Positions 52,007 to 60,034 of a stretch of 64,000 bases of DNA are shown one piece after another (the stretch's first letter is position 1; every line of letters starts with the position of its first letter). Both the position numbers and the translations under genes were made by a program. Source of the stretch: Streptomyces dioscori (lineage in GTDB: Bacteria > Actinomycetota > Actinomycetes > Streptomycetales > Streptomycetaceae); assembly GCF_003024195.1 (NCBI RefSeq), contig NZ_KZ679063.1:21591-85590 (forward strand), given 5' to 3'. The notes under the pieces were generated by a model that saw nothing but the letters and a program-made list of their open reading frames with translations, ran no database searches and had not been told where the DNA came from.

Positions 52007-54001
52007 ATGGGGACCATGGCGGAGCTGTTTGCCGGACTGTTGGAGGGTGTGTCCGAGGCGGTTGCGGAGAGCACCAGTCTTCAGGGCAATCACCTGCTGG
52101 AACTCGCCGTGCCCGACGACGCGTGGCGACAGGTGCTCTGCGTGACCTACCGGCTGGAGCGCCGCGCGGACGTGCCGGCGAACTCGTTCCGGCTCTCGGC
52201 ACAGGCCTCGACGCCCCTTCCGTTCCTGGTCCAGGTGATGACGGAGGACCAGCAACTGATCAACCAGGTGGACTTCAACGGAGGCCCGCCCGCGGCGGCG
52301 ATCAGCGGCTCGCTCACGTCGTACAACGGGCAGATCCTCCACATCCGTATGAGCCTGGACGGCAACCCGCTCGTCTTCCATCTTGACCTGGGCCAGCCGG
52401 CGTCCGCAGCGCTCAGTGGCCGCCTGCTCGCCTTCACCCTCGCGTCCAGGCCTCTGCCGGCCACACCGGAGAACGAACAGTGGCCGCGCAGTGTCACCAG
52501 GCAGGCGTTCGTGCTGGGCTACGAGGACCCCGTCACCGGACAGATCACACCGCCGTGCCGGACCATGCCGCCCGCCCTGTCGTCCAGCCGGGTGCGGCAG
52601 GCGTTCCTGGACCTGACGAATCTGGGCATCCGCTCCCCGAAGGTGTTCCCGTTGCTGAGCGTTCCGACGGACGGCGCTGCTGCGCAGGCGTTCCGCGACG
52701 CGCTGGGCAATGTCGACACCGACGCGGTGGTGGCGGAGATGCACCAGGGACGTCAGCTGACGGCGACGCGGACGGGCAGCGGTGCTTACACGTTCCGCTT
52801 CGTGCCGGACGCCCGCTACACCGGACCGCGCCTCCTCCTGGTGGAGACCTATCAGCTCACCTCGGTGCCGCTGAGCTACGGACCCGGCAGGGTGATCAAG
52901 ACTTTCACCCTGCTGCCCGGAGAGCGCACGACGATGCGGGTGAGCTCCTACAGGCGGTCGTCGCAGAGCATCCAGTCGACGTCGTCGGTGCTGGACTCCA
53001 CCAGCGACGAGAGCGAGCGGGAGTTCGAGCAGGCCGTCACTGCCGAGCAGGGCAACTCCGCCGAATCGTCAAAGAGCTTCGAGTACAACGCTCAGGCTTC
53101 CGCGTCCGCGAAGGGCTCCTGGGGCTGGGGCAGCGCGAGTGCCTCGGTCAGCGGCGGAATCAGCGGCAGCAACAGCTCCGCCCGGCAGGAGTTCGCGAAG
53201 AATCTCACCAGCGCGGTCGGGAAGAACGCCGCGAGGGCTTCCGCGCGCCGTGAAGTGACCGTGGACACCAGCATGGACATGAAGCTGGAGGAGGGAGAGG
53301 AGTCGGCGGTCGAGCGGACCATCGAGAACATTAACACCAGCCGCACCCTGAACTTCCTTTTCCGCCAGATGAATCAGGAGTACGCGGCTGTCCTGCACCT
53401 GGTCGACGTCCGTGTCGCGTTCTTCAGCGGCCACTCCGAATCCCGCGAGGAGGTGCCGCTCGCCGAGCTGGACTCCCTCCTCGACCGTGTCCTGAACGTG
53501 CCCAGGACCGCCGAGGTTCGCCGGCAGATCCTCGACCTCGTCGGGGCCACCCGTGACCTCACCGGCAACACACACCCCGGCTTCGTACGCACCCAGGCAC
53601 CCGACGGAACCGAGCTGGCACCGGCCGTCGACCCCACCTACACCAGCGACTACACCACACCGGACGGTCGCACGATCACCCTGCCAGGCATCGTCACGGC
53701 TGCCGAGCGCCACGTCATGCGCACCGACGGCGTCACCGTCGACGCCTTCCTCGGCGAGGGCCAGGGTCTGGACGCCTACTCGACCGGGCTCCAGGAGCAG
53801 GCCCTGCGCGCCCAGGCTGCTGACAACCTCCTCAAAGAACGCGAAGCCGACCGTCTTCAGATCGCCCTGGAGATCGCCCGCGACGGCGACCAGAAGCGAG
53901 CGGAGGCATTCCGGACCCTCTTCATGCCCACCCAGATCGTCAACCAGATCGATCACGCCGCCGTGAACACTGCACCCGTCAACGGCAAACCCAGCAGCTG
54001 A
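52007..54001 (+). CDS. Large unrecognised protein with Ser/Ala-rich central region
   Basis: About 664 residues; ATGs at 52007 (GGAGCAGGGGG before it) and 52016 are both possible. I do not recognise the family. The first half looks beta-rich (LLVETYQLTSVPLSYGPGRV, LPGERTTMRVSSYRRS). The middle is a Ser/Ala/Glu-rich stretch (SASAKGSWGWGSASASVSGG), followed by mixed charged helices (TSMDMKLEEGEESAVERTIE, NINTSRTLNFLFRQMNQEYA). A possible coiled coil ends the protein (QEQALRAQAADNLLKEREAD). No signal peptide from these starts. GC is normal for the window. It is followed 200 bases later by another unknown gene on the same strand. Confidence 0.75.
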   Translation: MGTMAELFAGLLEGVSEAVAESTSLQGNHLLELAVPDDAWRQVLCVTYRLERRADVPANSFRLSAQASTPLPFLVQVMTEDQQLINQVDFNGGPPAAAISGSLTSYNGQILHIRMSLDGNPLVFHLDLGQPASAALSGRLLAFTLASRPLPATPENEQWPRSVTRQAFVLGYEDPVTGQITPPCRTMPPALSSSRVRQAFLDLTNLGIRSPKVFPLLSVPTDGAAAQAFRDALGNVDTDAVVAEMHQGRQLTATRTGSGAYTFRFVPDARYTGPRLLLVETYQLTSVPLSYGPGRVIKTFTLLPGERTTMRVSSYRRSSQSIQSTSSVLDSTSDESEREFEQAVTAEQGNSAESSKSFEYNAQASASAKGSWGWGSASASVSGGISGSNSSARQEFAKNLTSAVGKNAARASARREVTVDTSMDMKLEEGEESAVERTIENINTSRTLNFLFRQMNQEYAAVLHLVDVRVAFFSGHSESREEVPLAELDSLLDRVLNVPRTAEVRRQILDLVGATRDLTGNTHPGFVRTQAPDGTELAPAVDPTYTSDYTTPDGRTITLPGIVTAAERHVMRTDGVTVDAFLGEGQGLDAYSTGLQEQALRAQAADNLLKEREADRLQIALEIARDGDQKRAEAFRTLFMPTQIVNQIDHAAVNTAPVNGKPSS

Positions 54002-54203
54002 CATCGAAGTGCGCACCAAGATCGGCCGCACCCTCAGTCCTCCGCTCCGGTGGATCAGCCGGGAACATCCGGTCGTGGTCCCGAGCGCCGACAGACATTG
54101 TCGAGTGACGTGATGCCGCGGGGCGGGGCCGGTCGTGCGGCCGATCGCGTCGGCCGTTCCAGCCGGCCGCACGCGGCCGACGAGTAGAAGGAGCCAGAGG
54201 GTT

Positions 54204-55478
54204 GTGGATGACGGGAAAAGCGCAGAAGGCAGTGATGAGCAGAAGAAACCGCTTGCGAACACCGAAAAGGTATTGAGATCTCGGTGGGGTACGTCTGAAC
54301 CGAAAGTTCTGGGGGCGAACGTTCTCAGCGTGAAACCGCTCCAGTATCAGGACGAGGTACTCGACGGAATACAACATGAGAGTACGGACTATGTGGCCGT
54401 GCCGGCGCAGAACATCAAGGGCTGGCCCGATGTTGAATTCCTCGGGGAAACGGAACCTCCGAGACTGAAAGGAGTCCTGCTCAAGACCGATGCTAAAAAT
54501 GGAAAAATGCGCCTGGTGCTGGAAGGGGAACGCGACTTCCGGTCCTTCAAGAGCATCGGACTTGCCGAAGGGGTGTACCCCTCCGGGACGTACAGGGCTA
54601 AAAAAGCGGATCGGGCGGCGAATCCAGGCCCCTGGGACAATCAGCTGAACCACGTCAATTCTTTTTGGAGGCCGCGCAAACCCGAGGACGGGGAGTACGA
54701 AGTACAGCTCAAGGTGAGTGCTTTGATGGCCGAGGCCATCAAAGCGGACGAAAAACAGCACATCGATGACCATCGGGTGGCATATGAATTATCCCTGAGG
54801 CTTTTGCAGCGTCTGGTCGTTTCTGTCAAGGAAGTCGAAAAATCCGGAGAGGAAGGAGAGTTGGAGCTGCTCGGAAGACTCACCGACAAGGCTCTTCAGC
54901 AGAATTTCGGCTACCTGGTACCTGAACGTCCTGACGAGCTCGAATCGTGGGTGACCCGCGTGCATGGCGTTTATGGCATCCTCCTTGACCGGTCGAAAGA
55001 ACGCGACAGGATGGGCTGGCACAAATCCAAAGCGGGAGAGGCGGAGCTGATCGGGTCCACAATTTTTCTTGAGCTTGTGTCAATGCGTGACATCACGTCG
55101 AGTGATTCGCTCATAGATCCTGGGATGATCGGTCGTGTTTTCCACTTCGACAGCTTCGAACGGTATCGTGAAAGCGGGAAAGGGGAAGGTGTACCGTTCA
55201 AGAAAGGGGACCGAGTGAAAGTTCGGAAATCTGCGGTCTTGACTAGCACGTCCTATGACATCTACAGCGCCCCGGATGGTGAGTCAGTCGACACGGACGC
55301 GAGGGTCGCACAGAAGCTGAAAGAAACTGCGGGCGCATTTTGCAGTGTAAAGCAGCGAACGGCGGATGCCTGGGTCTCAGTGTCTGTCAAGGACACCGAA
55401 TGGGCTGTGCTGGGGGATAAAGTTTACGTCCTTGTCTCGGTCAACGAGCTGGAGAGAGAAGAAAGTTCAATGGAATGA
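54204..55478 (+). CDS. Unrecognised protein in low-GC gene, possible SH3-like end
   Basis: 424 residues from GTG 54204 behind AAGGAG. Not recognised. It has a charged N-terminus, a beta-rich section (VAVPAQNIKGWPDVEFLGET, GVYPSGTYRAKKADRAAN), a helical section (ADEKQHIDDHRVAYELSLRL) and a C-terminal part (KKGDRVKVRKSAVLTSTSYD, VSVKDTEWAVLGDKVYVLVS) whose pattern resembles bacterial SH3 domains. No signal peptide or membrane helix. Base composition is strikingly different: 54481-54540 is about 52% GC, against roughly 70% nearby, and A/T-ending codons are frequent. This points to recent transfer. Confidence 0.8.
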   Translation: MDDGKSAEGSDEQKKPLANTEKVLRSRWGTSEPKVLGANVLSVKPLQYQDEVLDGIQHESTDYVAVPAQNIKGWPDVEFLGETEPPRLKGVLLKTDAKNGKMRLVLEGERDFRSFKSIGLAEGVYPSGTYRAKKADRAANPGPWDNQLNHVNSFWRPRKPEDGEYEVQLKVSALMAEAIKADEKQHIDDHRVAYELSLRLLQRLVVSVKEVEKSGEEGELELLGRLTDKALQQNFGYLVPERPDELESWVTRVHGVYGILLDRSKERDRMGWHKSKAGEAELIGSTIFLELVSMRDITSSDSLIDPGMIGRVFHFDSFERYRESGKGEGVPFKKGDRVKVRKSAVLTSTSYDIYSAPDGESVDTDARVAQKLKETAGAFCSVKQRTADAWVSVSVKDTEWAVLGDKVYVLVSVNELEREESSME

Positions 55479-55529
55479 AAGGCAGGCCACCCAGGCCGTC
55501 GGAGCGACCAACGACAGCATCCGGCGTGG

Positions 55530-55913
55530 TCAGTAGTCGGTCAGGCAGAGCGCGTACTTGCCCGCGGGCCGGACTTGGGTGGTCTCCGGCAGGTCGGCGC
55601 AAGGGCGGTGGCCGGGGTCGCGGATGCTGCCGACGACCTGTAATGCCCCCTGGGCACAGTCGACGATCCGGAGTTGCCGGGTCACGCAGTCGCCGAGCCT
55701 CCACGGGGCGGCTGAGCTGCGCGCATTGGGCGACGGAGGGGCCTTCATGGCCGTGGGCTTCGCGGCGGGGCGCGGCTCGGCCGGCTCGGGGGTGGTCCAC
55801 TCTGTGCCGTCGAGCATGTGGTGGGTCGTGGCGGCGGCCGTGCCGATCGGGACGCCGACGAAGAGGACGAGGTAGGTGATCCCGCGGGCGATGGTGGTGA
55901 ACGTGGGGCTCAT
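55530..55913 (-). CDS. Small membrane-anchored protein with Cys-containing C-terminal domain
   Basis: 127 residues. One hydrophobic segment at about 10-28 (GITYLVLFVGVPIGTAAAT), a Pro/Ala-rich linker, then a domain WRLGDCVTRQLRIVDCAQGA to ADLPETTQVRPAGKYALCLT with four cysteines. This pattern is common in LppU-like actinobacterial envelope proteins of unknown function. Start at 55913 behind AAGAGGACGAC; it overlaps the upstream gene's stop (ATGA). Confidence 0.7.
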   Translation of the reverse strand: MSPTFTTIARGITYLVLFVGVPIGTAAATTHHMLDGTEWTTPEPAEPRPAAKPTAMKAPPSPNARSSAAPWRLGDCVTRQLRIVDCAQGALQVVGSIRDPGHRPCADLPETTQVRPAGKYALCLTDY

Positions 55914-56305
55914 GTCGTCCTCTTGGTGTGGCGGCGGATGCTGTCGTTGGGGTTATGGATCGCCCGGGCAGGCCGGATGTGCCCTACACGCGACCTCTCT
56001 TCGCGGGGCGCCGGGTCGGGGGTGCTGGCGGTGGCTTCTGACCTGCGACAACAACCGTCCCCATGGGAGTCGACGGCAGGGGAGGGGGTCGGCGGGACAG
56101 CGTTCTTGTGTGAGCCCGGGCCATCTCCCTTGCCCGTGCGGACGCCGGTCTTCCCCTCGATACCCGCGTCTGCGAGGAGCGCCTTCGCGACCTTCGTGTG
56201 CGCGACGTGCACGTCCCGCTGGAGCCGCGTGAGGGGCACGCCGTTGTCGTCGCCGACGGGGCGACGCAGCGCTTCCTCGACGTCTGGCGTCGACGGTTCC
56301 GACAC
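55910..56305 (-). CDS. Hypothetical protein coupled to the membrane-anchored protein
   Basis: 131 residues from GTG 56305, preceded by GAGGAG. Not recognised. The N-terminal about 50 residues (TPDVEEALRRPVGDDNGVPL, QRDVHVAHTKVAKALLADAG) are helical and look regulatory or DNA-binding in style; the remainder is disordered. The frame is open further upstream and could extend the protein. Support is the 4-base overlap with the next gene and the ribosome site. Confidence 0.45.
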   Translation of the reverse strand: MSEPSTPDVEEALRRPVGDDNGVPLTRLQRDVHVAHTKVAKALLADAGIEGKTGVRTGKGDGPGSHKNAVPPTPSPAVDSHGDGCCRRSEATASTPDPAPREERSRVGHIRPARAIHNPNDSIRRHTKRTT

Positions 56306-56937
56306 CTCGGTCTCCTCGCCCTTCTCGCGGGCGGCTTGCCACGCTCCGACCTGTTGAACGCCGATGCTGCCGGGGGATCCGGCGACGATGTAGGCGGATT
56401 CGGGAAGACGGCTACCAGACGCCAGGCGCCCACTAGGATGACCGCGGACAGGGCGGTCAGGGGGCCGCTGCCACTGCTCTCCTCGTCACCCTTCCTCCTC
56501 GACGGCCGCCGCGGGCTCGGCTTCGGACGGCTCGGCGCGGACTCGCGACGCTTCACAGCAGCCCCACCACGTGCGCCCGTCGGCAACACCGGTGGGCGGC
56601 AGCCATACCGACGAACCCGCGCGCCGCCGGGCACCTGGTGCGCTGTAGCGCGCTGTCACTCTGGACGAGGAGGACCCGCTACGGGCTGACCGCTGCGGTC
56701 TGCCCGTTGGAAGCCGCCGCCCTGGCCGCTGCCGGAGACGCAGGCGCGGATGGCTACGCAACCGTGCCGCACCACCGCGCCGAGGCCGATCCGGCTGTCT
56801 GGACCGCCGACCTGCCCGCCGTGCTCACCGCCCTGACCCGCACGGAACCGCGGGCGTCCCATGGGAATATTCTTTGCAACCCAGGGTTCGGTGAGAACTC
56901 TTGCCCTGCCTCGCGTCCATGCCGAAGGGAGTATGAG
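56306..56937. other. Unresolved region between small membrane-protein genes
   Basis: About 630 bases with no gene I can defend. On the minus strand one frame contains a hydrophobic run (LTALSAVILVGAWRLVAVF) preceded by a basic Ser/Pro-rich stretch, which might be part of a small membrane protein, but the frame overlaps the gene at 55910-56305. On the plus strand the open frame upstream of 56938 shows no recognisable domain. Confidence 0.4.
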
Positions 56938-57330
56938 TTGATCGAGTGGGTGCGGATAAGCATAGGCGCCAGGGCCGTTCCCCAGCCCGTTGCGACTCCG
57001 ATCGTCTGGTTCGCGGCCTTCACCGGCGCTCTACTGCTGGTGGCGATCACCAACCATTTCGGCGAACACGGACACCCCGGCACGGCCCTGCTCGCGCTGT
57101 CCCTCCTGGCCGCTGTACTCGGACTGTGCGCCCGCTTCACTGCCGCGCCAGGTACCGCCGTACTGTGCTGGCTGCTGCTCAACGGCTTCGCCATCCCGCC
57201 CCTCGGACAACTCACCTGGGCCGGACACCGCGACACCGCTTGGCTCGCGTGCCTTCTCGCCGCAACGGCTTTCGGAACCGGCCTCGCTCGCATCGCCAAC
57301 GCCCGCGCCGCGTACCGACGTATCACGTGA
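56938..57330 (+). CDS. Small four-helix membrane protein (DUF4118-like)
   Basis: 130 residues from a TTG at 56938 behind GAAGGGAG; a GTG three codons later is an alternative. About four membrane helices, including IVWFAAFTGALLLVAITNHF, ALLALSLLAAVLGLCARFTA and LACLLAATAFGTGLARIANA. It resembles the KdpD-type membrane region (DUF4118) that Streptomyces also encodes as free small proteins. No kinase domain. Function unknown. Confidence 0.6.
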   Translation: MIEWVRISIGARAVPQPVATPIVWFAAFTGALLLVAITNHFGEHGHPGTALLALSLLAAVLGLCARFTAAPGTAVLCWLLLNGFAIPPLGQLTWAGHRDTAWLACLLAATAFGTGLARIANARAAYRRIT

Positions 57331-57441
57331 GCTTGGCATTGACGGTCTGTCATCGAACATTGCCTCGAACCGTCTGGAGTTTCGGCTGAGCGCAGGACAT
57401 GAAGGTGGCCTTCGCCAGGCCCGTCCTGCACAGGTCCGCTG

Positions 57442-58113
57442 TCAGACGCGGGGCAGCACGCCCAGGAGCGTTGCGGTGAGGGCCGACTTCAGGGAGTCCT
57501 TCAGTGCCAAGTGGAAGCGCGCCAGGTCGGGTTCGGCCCGGTAGGCCGCTTGGAGGCTGGGTGGGGGTGTGCTGTATGCGGACAGCGCTCCGGCCAGGAC
57601 CATGGTCTGCAGACTGAAGAGGGTCGCGCTCTCGCCCAGCTCCGGCAGGTACTTCTGGATCGTGGTGGTCATGGTGGTCAGTCGGTCCAGGGAGGCGCGC
57701 TTGTAGCGGGCTACGACCTCGACGGAGACGTTGCGTTCCAGGACGGTGCCCTGTGAGCCGAAGAGGTCGCACAGCACCACCCGGTCGGAGAGTGAGCGGC
57801 TGAGGATCTCTGCCACCGCTGTCGCCCGCTCGGCCATGGGCAGATCTTCGTCGACGCCGGCCGCCAACTCGCCCGCCAGTTCCGTCAGCCACTCCTGCAG
57901 GAAGTGGTCCAGCAGTTCCAGCAGCACCGCTTCGCGGGACTCGAAGTAGCGCAGCACGTTCGGCTTCGCCAGGCCCACCCGGCGGCTCAGCTCGTTGAGG
58001 GTGACCGCGGCCACGGGCATCTCGTCGAGCATCGCCGACGCCATGTCGAGGATGGCCCGTCGGCGGATCTCCCGCTGCTCTTCGGTTCGCGCCCGCTGGA
58101 AAGTCACGATCAC
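57442..58113 (-). CDS. TetR-family regulator of the divergent SDR
   Basis: 223 residues from GTG 58113 (a GTG two codons on is better spaced from AGG). Helix-turn-helix: RRAILDMASAMLDEMPVAAV then RRVGLAKPNVLRYFESREAV. The C-terminal domain is of the TetR type found beside short-chain dehydrogenases. Three matching operator-like sites lie in the 103-bp gap to the SDR gene. Confidence 0.9.
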   Translation of the reverse strand: MIVTFQRARTEEQREIRRRAILDMASAMLDEMPVAAVTLNELSRRVGLAKPNVLRYFESREAVLLELLDHFLQEWLTELAGELAAGVDEDLPMAERATAVAEILSRSLSDRVVLCDLFGSQGTVLERNVSVEVVARYKRASLDRLTTMTTTIQKYLPELGESATLFSLQTMVLAGALSAYSTPPPSLQAAYRAEPDLARFHLALKDSLKSALTATLLGVLPRV

Positions 58114-58124
58114 CAGCCTAACTT

Positions 58125-58197
58125 AGGTACCTGCGGTACGTTGACAAAGTACCGAGAGTACTTTAGCGTCGTCCACGCAAGATACTTCCGGTACGTT
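58125..58197. promoter_or_regulatory. Three phased TetR operator-like sites
   Basis: Three copies of A(A/G)(A/G)TAC-N5-GTAC(G/T)TT occur at 58125-58142, 58146-58164 (AAAGTAC-CGAGA-GTACTTT, a perfect palindrome) and 58180-58197. The spacings are about 22 and 33 bp, close to two and three helical turns. They fill the gap between the TetR and SDR genes. Confidence 0.8.
58141..58169 (+). promoter_or_regulatory. Sigma-70-type promoter of the SDR gene
   Basis: TTGACA at 58141-58146, a 17-base spacer, then TAGCGT at 58164-58169. The perfect operator lies within the spacer, so repressor binding would exclude RNA polymerase. The SDR start is 48 bases further on. Confidence 0.7.
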
Positions 58198-58216
58198 ACT
58201 GAGCTGAGGGTCTGAC

Positions 58217-59164
58217 ATGAGTGAGAAGTGGACGACGGCGAACATTCCGGATCAGCGCGGGAGGGTGGCCGTGGTGACCGGGGCCAACACCGGACTGGGG
58301 TACGAGACCGCCAAGGCGCTCGCCGAGCGCGGGGCGACCGTGGTGCTCGCCGTGCGCAACACCGAGAAGGGCGAGCAGGCCGCGGCCCGCATGACCGGCG
58401 ACGTGACCGTGCAGGCGCTCGACCTGACCTCGCTCGACTCCGTCCGGAACGCGGCGGCGGCGTTGCTGTCCCGGTTCGACCGGATCGACCTGCTCATCAA
58501 CAACGCCGGCGTGATGTACACCCCGAAGCAGACCACCCGGGACGGCTTCGAGATGCAGTTCGGTACCAACCACCTCGGCCACTTCGCCCTCACCGGGCTG
58601 CTGCTGGACCTGATGCTGCCGGTGCCCGACTCGCGCGTGGTGACGGTCAGCAGCACCGGCCACCGCATCCGGGCCGCGATCCACCTCGACGACCTGCAGT
58701 GGGAACGGTCGTACAGCAGGGTCGGCGCCTACGGTCAGTCCAAGCTGGCCAACCTGATGTTCACGTACGAGCTGCAGCGCCGTCTCGCCGCACACGGCAC
58801 CACCGTCGCGGTGGCCGCGCACCCCGGCCTGTCCGGCACCGAACTCGCCCGGAACACCCCCGCGGCCCTCAGGCTCCCGCTCACCTGGCTCGCGCCGCTG
58901 ATCACCCAGACGCCGGCGATGGGCGCGCTGCCGACCCTGCGCGCCGCCACGGACCCCGCCACGCTCGGCGGCCAGTACTACGGTCCCGGCGGGCGCAACG
59001 AGATCATGGGCCACCCCCGGCTGGTCACCTCCAGCCCCGAGTCGTACGAGGCAGCAGTCCAGCAGAGCCTGTGGGCCGCCTCTGAAGACCTCACCGGGGT
59101 GACGTTCCCCGTCGGTGAGTCCAAGCAGAACTCGTTTCCCTCCGGACCGGCCACCAGGAGGTAA
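58217..59164 (+). CDS. Short-chain dehydrogenase/reductase (retinol dehydrogenase-like)
   Basis: 315 residues. VAVVTGANTGLGYETAKALA is the cofactor motif, LLINNAGVMYTP the structural motif and YGQSK the catalytic pair. Same SDR branch as the protein at 27456-28433. Controlled by the divergent TetR protein through the three operators. Substrate unknown; likely a carbonyl compound recognised by the TetR ligand domain. Confidence 0.92.
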   Translation: MSEKWTTANIPDQRGRVAVVTGANTGLGYETAKALAERGATVVLAVRNTEKGEQAAARMTGDVTVQALDLTSLDSVRNAAAALLSRFDRIDLLINNAGVMYTPKQTTRDGFEMQFGTNHLGHFALTGLLLDLMLPVPDSRVVTVSSTGHRIRAAIHLDDLQWERSYSRVGAYGQSKLANLMFTYELQRRLAAHGTTVAVAAHPGLSGTELARNTPAALRLPLTWLAPLITQTPAMGALPTLRAATDPATLGGQYYGPGGRNEIMGHPRLVTSSPESYEAAVQQSLWAASEDLTGVTFPVGESKQNSFPSGPATRR

Positions 59165-59176
59165 TGATCGCCCGAC

Positions 59177-59208
59177 GGCGCCGGGATCCCGTACGAACGC
59201 CCGGCGCC
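59177..59208 (+). terminator. Hairpin after the SDR gene
   Basis: A 9-bp perfect GC stem (59177-59185 with 59200-59208) with a 14-base loop, 12 bases past the SDR stop. Confidence 0.6.
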
Positions 59209-59278
59209 TCTGCGTGCCCGACCGGGGCGCCGCATCCCCTTTCGGCGGGGGGCTTCCGGCTCGGCTTTTGGACAGGTG

Positions 59279-59314
59279 TAGACAGGTCGGGTGGCTCGGG
59301 TCTAGTTTCTAGAC
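59279..59314 (+). promoter_or_regulatory. Promoter and operator of the GntR gene
   Basis: TAGACA (59279-59284) and TAGTTT (59303-59308) fit -35 and -10 boxes 18 bases apart. The expected transcription start, about 7 bases on, coincides with the ATG at 59315, so the mRNA would be leaderless. GTCTAG-TTT-CTAGAC at 59300-59314 is a perfect inverted repeat over the -10 box, ideal for autorepression by the GntR protein. Confidence 0.6.
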
Positions 59315-60034
59315 ATGCCTGGACAGGTTTATAAGCATCATCGTGTCGCTCATGTGCTCGCTGAGGAGATCCGAGCGGGAGTGCATGCCGACGGCAGCAA
59401 GCTGCCCGGCGAACATGCGCTGCGAGAGCGGTTCGGAGTGAGCCGTACGACTGTGCGGCAGGCTCTCAACGTCCTCGGCGAGCAGGGACTCATCGAGACA
59501 CACGCCGGCATCGGGTCGCTCGTCACCTTCGACGGCACGCCCCTCGACCAGCGGCTCGGCTGGACCCGTGCACTTGCCGCGCAGGGTACCGAACTGACGA
59601 CCGAGACCTTGCGCTTCGAGCGCATACGGGACGAGGCTCTGGCCGGCGAACTGGGCTTGCCGTCAACCCGGTTCATCGCTCTCGACCGCGTCCGCCGGCT
59701 GGTCGGCGGGCACGGTGTGTCGCTGGAGTTGAGCCGCGTGCCTGCCGTCGCCGATCTCCTCGACCTGCCGGAGCGCGGGCTCGACGAGGGCTCCCTGAGC
59801 CGCACTCTCGCGGCCGCGGGGCGTGTTCCCGACTCCGGCGAGGCGCACATCTCCGTCGTCGGACTCACCACGGACGAGGCCGCGATCCTGCACCGCTCAC
59901 CGGAGGAGTCCTTCCTTCGCGTCGCCCAGGTGTTCCGGGGCGCGGACGGGGACGTCGTCGAGCAGGTCACCAGTCTGCTCGATCCGTCCAGGTTCCAACT
60001 GCACGTACGGACCGGCCGAGGAGCCCACCTGTGA
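59315..60034 (+). CDS. GntR-family regulator with UTRA domain (HutC type)
   Basis: 239 residues. Winged helix KLPGEHALRERFGVSRTTVR then QALNVLGEQGLIETHAGIGS, followed by a UTRA ligand-binding domain (TTETLRFERIRDEALAGELG, LRVAQVFRGADGDVVEQVTS). There is no ribosome site; see the leaderless promoter. Its stop overlaps the ADP-ribosylglycohydrolase start (GTGA), so it heads and controls that operon, presumably sensing a nucleoside, base or sugar phosphate. Confidence 0.92.
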   Translation: MPGQVYKHHRVAHVLAEEIRAGVHADGSKLPGEHALRERFGVSRTTVRQALNVLGEQGLIETHAGIGSLVTFDGTPLDQRLGWTRALAAQGTELTTETLRFERIRDEALAGELGLPSTRFIALDRVRRLVGGHGVSLELSRVPAVADLLDLPERGLDEGSLSRTLAAAGRVPDSGEAHISVVGLTTDEAAILHRSPEESFLRVAQVFRGADGDVVEQVTSLLDPSRFQLHVRTGRGAHL

